NCBI RefSeq assembly: GCF_001625305.1
Contig: NW_017803843.1
Span: 1,999,566-2,063,565 of the forward strand
DNA length: 64,000 nucleotides
Origin: Branchiostoma belcheri
Lineage: Eukaryota; Chordata; Leptocardii; Amphioxiformes; Branchiostomatidae
Direction of reading: 5' to 3'
The notes under the pieces were generated by a model. The model searched no databases. It worked only from the letters and a program-made list of their open reading frames with translations, and had not been told where the DNA came from. Both the position numbers and the translations under genes were made by a program. This document shows positions 37,095-48,800 of this stretch, piece after piece; the first letter of the stretch is position 1; each line of letters opens with the position of its first letter.

Positions 37095-40000
37095 ATGAAC
37101 ACAGAGTTCGTGCTGTTGCACGATCGCCGGGATTTGACCCAGTGCTGTGTTGAGCTGCTTAACAGTGAGTGGCCCAGGAGCCAGGCACTCAGGTACCAAC
37201 CGGATACAACCATAGTTCTGCTTCATCATTGCTATCACACTATAGTTTGATACCAGTTCAACTTTTTAAATAAAGAATGATGGAGAAAATTATGGAAAGA
37301 ACAAGCTTGTTGAAGTGCTTTTGTCCCAAACGTGTTGAAATAATGTTGATCTATACTACAGAACTGACCAATCTCTGTCCCATCTTTCTTTAGGGAGCGT
37401 AATCTAGAAAAGTCCAGTAATGACCTGCCATGTAGTATTGTGATGCTGGAGAGAAGCAGATCAGGCAAGGAGAAAGTTGTGGGCTACTGTAAGATCAGCA
37501 GGGTACTGGGCATGGCAGACAGCGTTGTGGTGGAGTCAGGTAAGACAGCATGGTGGTGTAAAGGCAGTACAAGAACGTTATTCCGTCAAGTTCAGAGGAC
37601 TTAGGTCCAGGAGGTGTTCCTGTTAGGAATATTGTTACTGATACTGGCACTGGACAAGGACAATGTACAAATTCTACAATTCTATGTACATGTATAACGT
37701 TAAAGATTTTAAGTTCATACCTCAATTGCCATGAAATCTCAAATTGCACTTTTACTTCAATAAAGAATGGTCCAAACAAAGTTCTAGGACTTAATTCTCA
37801 TGTGTTCCTTAAGATGACTAACTTTGATTATCTATGTTTGTATTCATAGTTGTGGTGTCTATAGAGAACAGAGGGCATGGTCTGGGGAGGAGACTCATGG
37901 AGAACATGGAGGATATAGCAAAGAGGTGGGTCAGGCGACACTGCTCTTTAATAGATTGATAATGGTCTTTCTAACATCAGAGCGTGCCTTGTTGTTCAAA
38001 CAGTCCAAACAATACAAGTAAAAAGCATTGGTCCTGAACAAGACCTAGAAGGCTGCATGTGTGCTATTTCTGGCGATGGTTCAGTGACATGTGGTTACAT
38101 CTGTGTGTGACCGTTAATGCAGATAGCCACACCCATATCACATGTTGGGTGTACTGACATCTAGGTCATGTCCAGTACACTGGAGCAGCAGCTGTTTCTG
38201 GCTGACATTTTAGACAACTGAAGTCTTTATTTAGAAACATCAAAAACCGTAAATTGATAAGATCATATGCATTCAGTCCTATGCATTACATACAGTATTG
38301 ATGATGATGATTGACAAATGTCATTATCAAATTTTTTTTTCCACAGATTTGGTTTCAAGAGGGTGTACCTGTCCACCCATGATAAACAGGGCTTTTATGA
38401 ACATCTAGGTTACAATTACAGCAAGTCTGTGTCAGCAGTCAAACCCTGCTCAGTCAAGATCAATGAACGTCTGGTAAGTAACCCCTTTTACCTTGAGGTA
38501 GAAGTCTCAGTACAGTGTTTTTTATGACCTGTTCTCAGTGTGAGCCAGCATTTAGTGGCAGAAACATTTTACTCTGTTCAAAATTAGAATTTTAAAAGCA
38601 CTGAATACATTATTAGATCTGATGCCATTAGTACCTTTTTACATATTACCACTTCCTACTCAGTTTTCCTTATTATTACCTTCGCCAAGAAGGTTATGTT
38701 TTCAGAGGCGTTCGTGTATGTGTGTGTGTGTCTGTAAACACGATAACTTGAGAAGGCCTTGAGGGATTGTCTTGATACTTGGTAGGTGGGTAGGTCTTGA
38801 TGAGACCTCAAAATGATTAGTATTTGGACCCCTAGTGTCTTGTTATGGTACTGCAGCTGAACTTCCAGTTTTCATATCTCATGATCTAGACATGCTAGGG
38901 TGACGAAATTTGCATGGTAGGTAGCTCTTGTGCTGGGAAAGAAGTGACGTAAGTTTGGGCCCCCTAGCGGCTTGCTCTGGAACTGCAGGGCTAAATGTTT
39001 GAAAATATTCAAAAGAGGATAACTCAAGAACCGGTTGACGGATCGTCATGATTTTTGGTATGTTGGTAGCTTACGTGATGCTTGATATAATTATGTGACA
39101 ATTATGCAAATCTGGATGTAATTTGCATAATTTATGGGGAAATTCTATAAATCAGCTGTATTCCATGATAGGACTATTGTATCTTGTGAAATTGGTAATT
39201 GAGAACGAGAGAAACACAGACAAATATTCATTATGTAAATGAAGACCTAATTGCATAATTAATGAGAAAATTTCATAATTATGTAATGATAAGTGCCTGG
39301 AATTTTATACTTGTGGTATTTGAAAGATCTGGACATGCTAGGGCCACAAAATTTGGATGGTAGGTAGGTCTTGTGCTGGGGAAGAAGTGGCATAGGTTTG
39401 GGCCCCCTAGCGGCTTGCTCAGGAACTTCAGGGGCATTTCTTTGAAAACATTCAAAAGAGGATAACTCAAGAACCGATGGACATATCGTCGTGATTTTTG
39501 GTATGTAGTTAGCTTAAGTGACGCTTGACATAATTATGTGGCAATTATGCAAATCTGGATGTAATTTGCATAATTAATGAGAAAATTATATAAATCAGCT
39601 GCATTACATTATAGGATTATTCAAGCTTGTGACATATGTAATTGAGAACAAAAGAAACACAGGCAGATATTGATTATGTAAATTAACACTTAATTTGCAT
39701 AATTAATGAGAAAATGTTATAATTCCATAATGGTAACTGCCTGGAATTTCATACTGGGGGTATTTGAATTTAAGTTAAGTGAAGGTGAACATCATTAAAC
39801 ATAACGTAGTCAAATAAGGACCTCATTTGCATAATTTATGACAAAATGATAGAATGCCTTTGTTAAGATAAGGTTGTCTTTTGATGGAGAATATGATCAA
39901 CTAATATAATTCATGTAAATGAGGATCCTATTTGCATAATCAGGAGGAATAATCTTTACTTTGTCAGTCATAAAGATTGACATCATTAGGCAAAGGTATG

Positions 40001-40911
40001 AGATCGTGGAACTCTAGTTTAATATATAGAATGATGTGCCAAATACCAATCAGTACCAAGGACAGCCTTGTTGATATAGTACCACTCTGGCCTCCATCAC
40101 CTCCAAACTTCTGACCCCTACCTTTTGTACCCATGAGCAGCTGAAGAAGCTTGATGCCAGTATTCTACCCAACTTCAGCAAGACTACCCTGGACCTGCAG
40201 CTAAACGGCCCAGCAGTGAACAGTTCTGAAGCACAAAGTGATGATGTATTTTGTGAGGACTCTGTCAATGGACAGACCAGGGACAAGTTGACTGATCCTC
40301 CCACCAATGGTGTGAAGGACATGTCTATATCAGCTGCTCAAATACCCCCTTCCTCTGGAAACATACCCCCACCTCCTCCACCCCATGGAAACATACCCCC
40401 TCCTCCACCACCCCCANNNNNNNNNNNNNNNNNNNNNNNNNNNNNNNNNNNNNNNNNNNNNNNNNNNNNNNNNNNNNNNNNNNNNNNNNNNNNNNNNNNN
40501 NNNNNNNNNNNNNNNNNNNNNNNNNNNNNNNNNNNNNNNNNNNNNNNNNNNNNNNNNNNNNNNNNNNNNNNNNNNNNNNNNNNNNNNNNNNNNNNNNNNN
40601 NNNNNNNNNNNNNNNNNNNNNNNNNNNNNNNNNNNNNNNNNNNNNNNNNNNNNNNNNNNNNNNNNNNNNNNNNCCCTGGAACATACTACCCCCTCCACCC
40701 CCACCCCCACGAAATATCCCCCCTCCACCTTCACAATATATCCCCCCCCACAGAAAGTATACCAGCACCCCCAGGTGCCCCTCGCTACTCGTCCAGCACC
40801 CGCCCGTCCCGGCCCCCAGCACCACAGGGCATCTTCCCCAAGTACAAAAGGTTTCCCAGTGTGGAACAGAAAACAGACTGGATGATGAAGGTCCTCCCAG
40901 GCACCAGCTGA
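37095..40911 (+). CDS. NAA80: NAA80, actin N-terminal acetyltransferase (GNAT family)
   Basis: Exons 37095-37192, 37394-37539, 37850-37925, 38347-38473 and 40141-40911 join in phase up to the assembly gap. NSEWPRSQALR, VVGYCKISRV, VVVSIENRGHGLGRRLME (acetyl-CoA-binding R/Q-x-x-G-x-G motif) and KRVYLSTHDKQGFYEHLGY align with human NAA80. The last exon encodes a linker, then a poly-proline region (GNIPPPPPPHGNIPPPPPP) and ends FPSVEQKTDWMMKV-LPGTS-stop. NAA80 acetylates the processed acidic N-terminus of actin in the cytosol, and its proline-rich segment recruits profilin-actin. The region 40417-40673 is N. After it the proline-rich frame (NILPPPPPPPRNIPPPP) differs by one from the frame of the C-terminus. 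One extra C in the C8 run at 40742-40749 would explain this. Protein length is therefore uncertain. Confidence 0.88.
38680..40010. repeat. Large repetitive element with ~443-bp internal direct repeats in NAA80 intron 4
   Basis: The block opens with accttcgccaagaaggttatg followed by a short (tg)n run. Two successive copies of a ~440-bp module follow: cccctag-cggcttgctc at 38961 and 39404, and aagaggataactcaagaaccg near 39013 and 39457. Each module ends in AT-rich DNA with recurring (at)ttgcataatt motifs. Partial AT-rich repeats continue to about 40000. No coding frame is preserved. Confidence 0.7.
40417..40673. other. Assembly gap (257 N) in the NAA80 poly-proline coding region
   Basis: The sequence is N from 40417 to 40673, inside the last NAA80 exon. 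Both flanks are C-rich and encode proline-rich repeats (xNIPPPPPP), so the gap is probably more of the same repeat. Its stated size may be an estimate. Confidence 0.99.
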
Positions 40912-41512
40912 CACAAAAGTACTCACAGCAGAACTTCTGACATGGCAGTGATGTTCAAAAAGATTTGGAAGTGTAACAGATTCGCATAAGGCAACTTTAA
41001 AGGCAGATAAGACACGGATGGTGGACATTTTGTTTTAGTCATATTCAGTGATGATATCCTATAATATGGTCATCAGACCAGCCCACCACCTTCAAAAAGC
41101 TAGTTGGATACAGAGATGCTGGGATGGTACAGTGGGCTTTGTTGGCCACGTTGCAGCAGTTCTTTTGGTTAAAAATTTCTACATTGTTATGATGTTGTTG
41201 CTATTGTAACTTGTATCTATATACATATAACAGTTACATGTAGTTCTTAATACAGTTATAGCCTACACTTCAAGTTCAACAATCATGTTGGAAATTGTTC
41301 ACATTGTGAATGACAAGTGTTCCTTTTCTACCAACAGCACAAAAATCATGACCTACTGTATGACAAATTTATAAAATATTTTACTAGCCTTGTACATGCA
41401 TTATACTAGTCTGGATATTTGCCTAGTGTGTTTGCTATATGTCCTGTCTCAAGACAATTTTATACCAGCAGAGACTGTAGATTACTGACTTATAACAAAG
41501 CTCAAAGGACTT
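40912..41512. other. Convergent intergenic region NAA80 / CHAC2-like A
   Basis: About 600 bp separate the two convergent stop codons. The stretch should hold both 3' UTRs. No gene or clear polyadenylation signal was identified. Confidence 0.4.
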
Positions 41513-43022
41513 CTATTCAATGCAATTTGTCTCCCTTTCTCTAACCATTCTCTCTAAGTTAAATAGTTGATCATCCTGTTTATCTGGTGCCACTGTCCTC
41601 ATGAACTCTGCTAGCTTGTACACATACTCCGAGTTCCTCCCTGCACTTCCAGAACTGTGCACTATCTGCTGTGACATGTCTTCTATGGAGGCAGGGCCCA
41701 GATAGTGTGGGTTGTTCTCATTTTTAACACTAATGTGAACCATCACACCAAAGGGCTGGGTGGAGGAGTCTACTGGATAGAAGAGCACGGACTCCTTGTA
41801 GTAGATGTCTTCCCTAAAGGCCAAATGCTCCAGAACACTGTCCAGGTTGTCCTCTGGAAGTTGATATGCAACTCCCCATACACAATCCTTGTACAGAAGT
41901 AAGAAAAAGCAGCATCTATTACTTGCCTAATAGATGTTTAACTTGATCAAACATTCAGCATTCCCCCATGGCAGAGTTATCCCGCGTCAATACGTTAGCC
42001 TTGGATCCTGGCCCAAGGCTAACGTATTACCGCCAGATTGCTCTTGCAATGGAGGAATGAGACAAATGCTGGTACGTCTTTAAAGTTGGATGATAGCAGT
42101 GTAAGCAAGTTTAATCCTCCTTGGTGTAAGATTGTGTAACACAATTTGATATTGATTCACATAAGATAAAGAGCAAACATTCTTCAATAGTGGTAGGTAT
42201 ATAAAATACGATATAATTTGGTCCAATTCAATTTGGTTTTGCAGTACTTTAAAACTTGTTCTCTAGCCCCGATGGACACTCGCGATCATGTCGCTCGAGC
42301 GCATGGGTAACCAAACAAACTTCCAATGGCCCTTACCTCGGGGTCCTGTACCAGTGTCACCACCCTCCCTGGCTGAAAGGAAAGGAATCAAATTTAAGTA
42401 TCCAAACTAGCTACAGTAAACCAAGCAGGCATCAACTGTAAAGTATGGGTTGCAGAGGTGCTGGTAATAATTTATCATCACAAGGAGGATGTAGGCCCCT
42501 TTCGTTATTGGTAAGAGGGTTGCGAAAACAGAAGATCCTGAAAGGTGATGTTTACAGGCTTCTTGATCCTCGATACAAAAGCAGACAAGGTGCTAGCCGT
42601 GGACGACTCTGGTACACCTTTTTGCCATGATAATGCCGGCATGCAAAAAGGTGTACCAGAGTCGTCCACGGCTAACAAGGTGCAGTTTTTTATTATCTAA
42701 CGTCACTTGTCTACTTCAAGTGACGTTTAAGTCAGATGACCCGCCCAAAGTCACACTTAGTCTGTAACAACACGAATCTAATGAATTTCTGTAAAATTAG
42801 ATACTGCACAATTTTACGTGTCATAGTTTAACGCCATGCAGTTTCACGAATCCCTTTTTACGTATACGTGTCATGGCGTCATTTTACCTTGCCGGGGTTG
42901 CCTCGATAACGAATGCTTCCCTGCCAAAATCGACGAGAAAACCCTTTGATGTGACCTGTCATCTTCTTCTGGTAGGGAAAGTCCACGCTCCAAATGAGCG
43001 AACCATAGCCGAAAATCCACAT
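41513..43022 (-). CDS. CHAC2: CHAC2-type glutathione-specific gamma-glutamylcyclotransferase, copy A
   Basis: Exons 43022-42888, 42372-42337 and 41887-41513 encode 181 residues (human CHAC2 is 184). [11 protein letters not shown] is the substrate-binding YGSL motif at the N-terminus. [12 protein letters not shown] (exon 2) and [12 protein letters not shown] follow, and the catalytic-loop region is [16 protein letters not shown]. ChaC enzymes split cytosolic glutathione into 5-oxoproline and Cys-Gly; CHAC2 types are slow and constitutive. The catalytic Glu expected in the FREKGGY motif of CHAC2 aligns with FREDIYY here: the Glu is kept but the KGG that follows is replaced. This copy is more diverged than its upstream neighbour. 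Exon borders are all phase 0. It converges on NAA80. Confidence 0.9.
41960..42058. mobile_element. Imperfect ~99-bp fold-back element in intron 2 of CHAC2-like A
   Basis: The inner stem is perfect over 16 bp (41989-42004 with 42013-42028; loop 42005-42012). The outer arms continue imperfectly (ATTCCCCCATGGCAGAG on the left against the reverse complement ATTCCTCCATTGCAAGAG on the right). This gives a hairpin spanning almost the entire element. No target duplication was recognised. Confidence 0.6.
42594..42674. mobile_element. 81-bp fold-back MITE with perfect 32-bp arms and 9-bp target-site duplication
   Basis: Arms 42594-42625 and 42643-42674 (TAGCCGTGGACGACTCTGGT at the outer end) are perfect reverse complements around a 17-nt loop. 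The element is bracketed by ACAAGGTGC at 42585-42593 and again at 42675-42683. A 9-bp duplication is typical of Mutator-like transposition. Perfect arms and duplication imply a recent insertion. It lies in intron 1 of CHAC2-like A. Confidence 0.85.
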
Positions 43023-43978
43023 GTGTAGCCCAAGTTCCCAACCCAACACCCCCGAGTGTTCGCACCAGCTGACAGGTGTAAACCCGGATGACACTGATCC
43101 TGAACTTTGCCACGAGACGCCCTCCAGCGGCCTCATCGTGTATTGCACCAACATGATCTCACATATACTGTATATGCCCTGTATGATGTATTCAACAAAT
43201 ATTTGACCCCCTGATAATTCAAATGCAATGTAACAGACGTTGATGCGAGTTGTCCCTGTAAGTTTATGATCCAATTATTTTGCTTTGCTTGCTTTTATGT
43301 TTGCTAAAGTATTGTCATTTATTACTCAGCTCATTTGGTCTGTCTCAAATTCCCTTTCCCTCTTCAAGGAGCCAACTAGTACTTGTTGGACTAAGGATTT
43401 CCCCAGCTGCCCCTTACAAGGCCATCAATGTGTGGGGATAGCCCACTTTTCTGTACGATGCATGATTAACAGATATAACAATGAAGAATGGTGCATGCTG
43501 AGACACATTTAGGTGAGGGGTTATTTGAAAACAAGGCAAGTGTTACAATACTGACAATGATCCAGCGTGGAAAAAGTCTCCGCTTTGAATCAAACCTTGC
43601 ATTCTAAATATAATTGTTTCAATGGTCCAGTTAAAAATCCCTATCTATAAAACATAGACCACCAGTATATCAAGATCCTACATCTTACTACTGGTACTGA
43701 CATGGCACTGGCAAAATCATTAACTGACTACCGGTACCTTATTATTGGTAAAAGTTGGATCAATAAAATTACACATACATCCACTTTACAATTAAAACAT
43801 AATTGACAAATATTGAACAATGAGTAGGTCTTTGCTTCAACAGAAAAGTTAAGAAATTACCAAAATGTAAAGTGTACATTGTCAGTATCAGTAATAATAA
43901 CCATAGCTGTATCTGTTTCAATCCACGGGTATCCTTATGTCTGATGTACAATAATCTTAATACTGAGTGTTTCTAGTA
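43023..43978. other. Region between the two CHAC2-like genes
   Basis: It should contain the promoter of copy A and the 3' UTR of copy B, both on the minus strand. No further gene was recognised. Confidence 0.4.
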
Positions 43979-45532
43979 TTACATACAGTTATTATGACTC
44001 TGAGTCTCTATCTCTTTAACTAGTCTCTCCAGCTCAAATAAATGTGTATCTGGTTTGTGTGGCACAAGTGTCCTCATAGCCTCTGCTAGTTGGTAAAGAT
44101 ACTCTGTGTTCTTTCCACTGGGTCCGACTGAATGAGCTATCTGTTCGGCTATTTCACTCAGGGGTGCATCTCCTAGAAACTCTGGGTTTGTGTCAGTTCC
44201 TATGTACAGCAGTAAAGTGAAGGGTTGGACGGAGGTGTCTGCAGGGTGAAACAGGACCGAATGTTTCGTGTATCCTCCCTTCTCTCTGAAGTCCAAGTGC
44301 TGGGAAACACTGGCAACATCGTCCTCTGCTACTTCGTATGCAACTCCCCATACAGATTCCTGTGGATAACACACACAGAAATGTGAGACATTGGCAATGA
44401 TCAGTGTTTAAGCTTCTTCCTGGACATGGAGATGCTTTCTACTGTTTACAACAAGTAATGAAAGCAGAGGGTAAAACCCAAACATCCTACTGTAATTACA
44501 TGTAAGGGTGACTCAGCAAATCTGAGTAGATGACTATGTCATCTATACCAAGTGATATGCTTGGCTAGTTCCACTCCTGTACACAATCATTTCACTATAA
44601 AAATACCAAGGTAGATGTTACATAAGATGGCCAGTGCATTTAAAATACGGCATGTAACCTGTCTCAGCAGATCATCATCTTCATCCACATCATCATATTC
44701 ATCCTCGGTGAAATAGTCTACATGTAAATGTACTAGTAATCAATTCATCCCAAAAGGGTCATAAGTCACATGAATACACATATTACAAGATTACCCTTAT
44801 TGTGAAGGAGACCAGAATATTATCTAACGTTAAATATATCCAAGGAGCTTATAAGCTCCTTGATATATCTAAGTTATTTGTCATCATGAAAATGCATACA
44901 ACCACGAGAAATATGACACCGAATGAAAATGTTGAATGTTTTACCTCGGGGATCTCCACAAGAGTCACCACCCGGCCGGGCTGTGGGAGACAGAATAGGC
45001 AGTGATTTGCGAGACATTTTCCCTTTAAATTCACACTGAATTCAGTCTGCACTTACAACAGATACAACAGTTTAGAGTGGAATACTACTCCGAATAGCAT
45101 ACCGCTCTTTTCCGATCGGTTATTTATAAGTTATTTTCTTTTACCGAGTAACGGTACCTTGAGCCAAGGACCCGATTCTAACCAATGGTGAGACCATACC
45201 CTTACGTTATCATAGGTAGCGCACTAACTTTTAAACCCAGTTGTTCCAACATACAATCAACAAGAATAGCTTTAATACGGCTATATTATGTTTAGGGGAC
45301 AACGGAATCTATCAAGCGTTCTGAACACCGCCGCGCCGGGACATCCGGACATCTCCGCGTGCTACATGATTCGGTTTTAACGTTAATGGCCCGTTACCTT
45401 TCCTGGTACACCGCGGTGGTCTGTGCTCCCCTGCCAAAACCTTCTCGCAAAACCATTGATATAGCCCGTAATCTTTCTCTTATATGGAAAATCTACTTTC
45501 CAAGTGAGAGAGCCGTAGCCGAACACCCACAT
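43979..45532 (-). CDS. CHAC2: CHAC2-type glutathione-specific gamma-glutamylcyclotransferase, copy B
   Basis: Exons 45532-45398, 44980-44945 and 44359-43979 encode 183 residues with the same exon lengths (135 and 36 nt) and phases as copy A. The protein is close to human CHAC2: [61 protein letters not shown] with the catalytic Glu in FREKGGY, and [20 protein letters not shown]. It degrades glutathione in the cytosol. Being the less diverged copy, it is the likelier functional CHAC2 equivalent. A possible extra 45-nt exon lies in intron 2. Its start codon faces UNC79 at a distance of 339 bp. Confidence 0.93.
44659..44703 (-). other. Candidate acidic cassette exon in intron 2 of CHAC2-like B
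   Basis: Between an AG (44705-44704 on the minus strand) and a GT donor (CAG|GTTACA) lie 45 nt, phase 0 to 0. They encode [15 protein letters not shown] and would fit between exons 2 and 3 without changing frame. The acceptor has a poor pyrimidine tract. The evidence is only the open, strongly biased frame and compatible borders. Confidence 0.25.
44841..44862. repeat. 22-bp perfect palindrome
   Basis: The sequence caaggagcttataagctcct followed by tg is its own reverse complement and is flanked by tatatc on both sides. It lies in intron 2 of CHAC2-like B. Function unknown. Confidence 0.6.
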
Positions 45533-45871
45533 CCTGGTAAGCAACGGTCTGACACTGACCTGCGCTGATGACCTTTAATACCCTCTTTCTTTGGCTGTCC
45601 ACTTCTAAATTTTGTAGTGCCTTCTTTATGACGATCTCTATTTAAAAAGGAAGTAATTAAATTTATGTGAAATCTGTCTCTACGTTTTCATTACTTTTTT
45701 CTTTGGGATCTTTATTCTTGTAGCCATATCAAATATATAACGTTAAGGTTTTTATCAGGCACTCATTATTTGGGGCAGCTAAGTGCACTGTTTGCTGAAT
45801 ACAGAGAGGAGGAGGAGGAATATTTCTCTCCCATTTGATGCTGTCCTACAGTTGGGGTTGGAAAAAAAAGA
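45533..45871. promoter_or_regulatory. Divergent CHAC2-like B / UNC79 intergenic region
   Basis: Only 339 bp separate the two start codons, so the genes probably share a promoter region. No TATA, CCAAT or E2F motif was evident. The assignment is by position. Confidence 0.45.
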
Positions 45872-48800
45872 ATGTCCACTCGCTGTGATCAATGTGAGTT
45901 ACACACGAAACATCTTGGACTGATAGTGCATGTAGCTGTAACATTATATATTCATATTATTCATATTGCAATATTATAATGATCACTAACGGGAGGGGTC
46001 CTAAATTTAACATTACCAAATTGACCTGTTGCTTGAGGAAAAATTGCAGTGAGAAAAATATCCTCCCGATATCTATATGATATGTTATGCAACATATGTT
46101 TTTCACATGTACTACATCAGTTTACATTTGTAGATGCATACAGGATACAGGCATGTACAAAGGGTCAGATGAAAGGATAGGATGTGACGGCATATCTTGT
46201 GCGCCATTGCTGTTATCTAGCAGAGGTCTATACCAATTAGCTTGCCCACTTTTAATCACTACCCTGCTGCCTATGAGGGTTGTCTTGTATGCATTATATG
46301 TGACCAAGGAGGTTTAAATAATTGACATTTGTCAAGGACTCAAAATGTGGCACAAAGAAAAATTTAGATACTCGTATCAAAAGCTAACCGTTGTCAGTTC
46401 CACTGTTTCAATTCAGCATCCTATAGTTTTGTATCAGATCATGATTATGCCTGTGTAATCTGTGTATGTCGAATTATGACCTAGCATATAATCAGTGGAG
46501 GGGAATGGTAATGCAGCAATTAATTCAGCACAGGTTAACATGCAACCAATGAATGGTCATGGTTCTTGATATAATTTAATAATAGCTCGGAATTGTCATT
46601 TACTAATTGGCATGACAGAGAATATTTTATTGGCCAGCAATGTTTTGTCATTATCAAATGACCAGTGCATATAAAATCAAGGTCTACATTACATTTTATT
46701 GGCAGATTTTAAAGAGAAAATATTCCCAAAGAAATGGTAGATCTGTTGTGTCCTAAGCTCATACTGCAAGCCCCCATGTTTGTTGCAGTTTCTGCTAAGG
46801 TACGCCTTCTGAATGATTATAAGACCAGAGTTCTCACCGGATCAGCTCCATCCTCCCTAACAGATGTCTCCAACACACTCAAGTACTTCTCACAGACTCT
46901 CCTCAGGTAAACCTCTGACTTCATAACACTAACAATAAAGTAACATAGTCATACAAGCCCCAGGCATAAATTGTTGACTAACATTAGAATTCCCTGCAAT
47001 CTTCACTGATGAAAGTTGACTTTTGCTCTGATTTACCTGTAATCTTTTTATGTGTTTATCTAGATTATTTACACAAAGGTATGCAAGAATTGTCTTAGAA
47101 TCACAATGTAATTATTTAGATGTACTTTTCAGTTTGCTCCGAGATGCTCCAGTAAAGGTGTCCTTCCAGGAGTCTGAAGGATGGGACAACACCTCGTTCC
47201 CTAACCTGGACTACCAGGGTCTGTTTGGAGAGCTGACCAGCCTGTTAGACATTGTACCCAGAATTCAACAAGGGCAGCAGGGTACGATCACATTCCTATT
47301 CCAGACATATCCGTCGATACAGTGGACTGATGCTTTTATTCATGCCAGAATAGGAAAAGCACATTTGGTTATACTCAGGTATGACAAATGTGCAAGAATT
47401 GTACTTGTTACAGTTGCTTAAGAAACCCGTGGAAATGACTGGGTTCATAGTCCATTTGACACCTTTGTACCTTTCCCAGGCCTGGGACATTCCCTGCTGC
47501 ATACCTTGACATGCCTGCTCCCATTCCTGGACCTGGCAGTCCTGGATACATTACCTTACGCTATGGCATCAGCTTTTACAACTTTCCCAGCAACCCTTCA
47601 TGATGGCATCATGACACTTCTCTGTACCAAACTGCTGCCGCTCACATTGGGTAGGTACCATTGAATGATGTATATCTATATGTAACACAGTATTTTCAGA
47701 GCTATATTGGTTTTGGATGGAACTCTATATCCTTTTCCTTACTGTAAACTGCACTGTTTTACATTTCTTCAACTGGAATACCCATACAGGATGACTTGTT
47801 TTCTAGGTCCAATGCATCCTTCCACCTGCCCCAGCTATACAGAACTTTCTCTACCTGCCATCATCATGTTTGTTTGTCTCTACTCTCACAAAAGAGGTAA
47901 ATCAAATAGCATTCTCCAATATTGTATCAGCATCTTTCCAAGAAAGAACATGTTACATAAGGAAAGATGCTGGTTAATGTGTGGAGGTCAAGTAGTTATA
48001 AAATCACCACCATGGACAGAGTAGCTCAGCATGTAGAACATCCTTTGTGTATGCTCTGCTTCTCATGTTTCTGCTGTTTTGTATGGTTGTTCTTTGATTT
48101 TGATTTTGGTTTTGAAGTAGCACATCTGTATCAGCACCACGGACATGACCATAACAAACAACAACAGAGCTTGTTCTTGTTAGGAAGGCATCAATAGCTA
48201 GCTTATTTCAGATTCAATTAAAACTAGACCATATTCATCATGTCATTGTTTTTATAGTAAAACAGAACTGTCACGACTCATGAGTTGACCATCATTTGAT
48301 TTTATCTCATACAGTACACTATACCCAACTGATTGAATGCATGATGTCTTTAAAGACTGACCTTTGGAAGGTAAAAACTCTCTTTTTCTGCTGTTCATCT
48401 AAAAGTATTTAGTATTCAACATCACTATTCCCATGTTTTCTACAGAAATGTAGATTGGTTGAACAAATGATATGCACATGAACTTTTGCATTGTACCATA
48501 CAGTTGTGTGGGGAAAAAGAGAAAACTGTAGTGCTTCCCCATGCAGGACCTGCTGACTGTGATAGCCTATGCCCCCCTCCCTGTCCGGGCAGTGTCAGCT
48601 CGGCTTCTGTTCCACTACTGGCCACACCTCAAGCCCACCAATTCTGAGGAGATCTACACCTTCTCTTATACTGGTCAGATGCTCTTCTTTCAGTTTTGTT
48701 ATACCTTGCATATTGTATGTTTTGTCATTCCAATGAATCATGAAATGGACTATCCCACCTGTAACACCACTCTTTATGATATAAGTGAAATGCTTTATCA

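Noticed and set aside
42879..43274. N-terminally extended CHAC2-like A (131 codons)
   Set aside because: The extra residues before MWIFGYGSL have no counterpart in ChaC proteins, which start at that Met.
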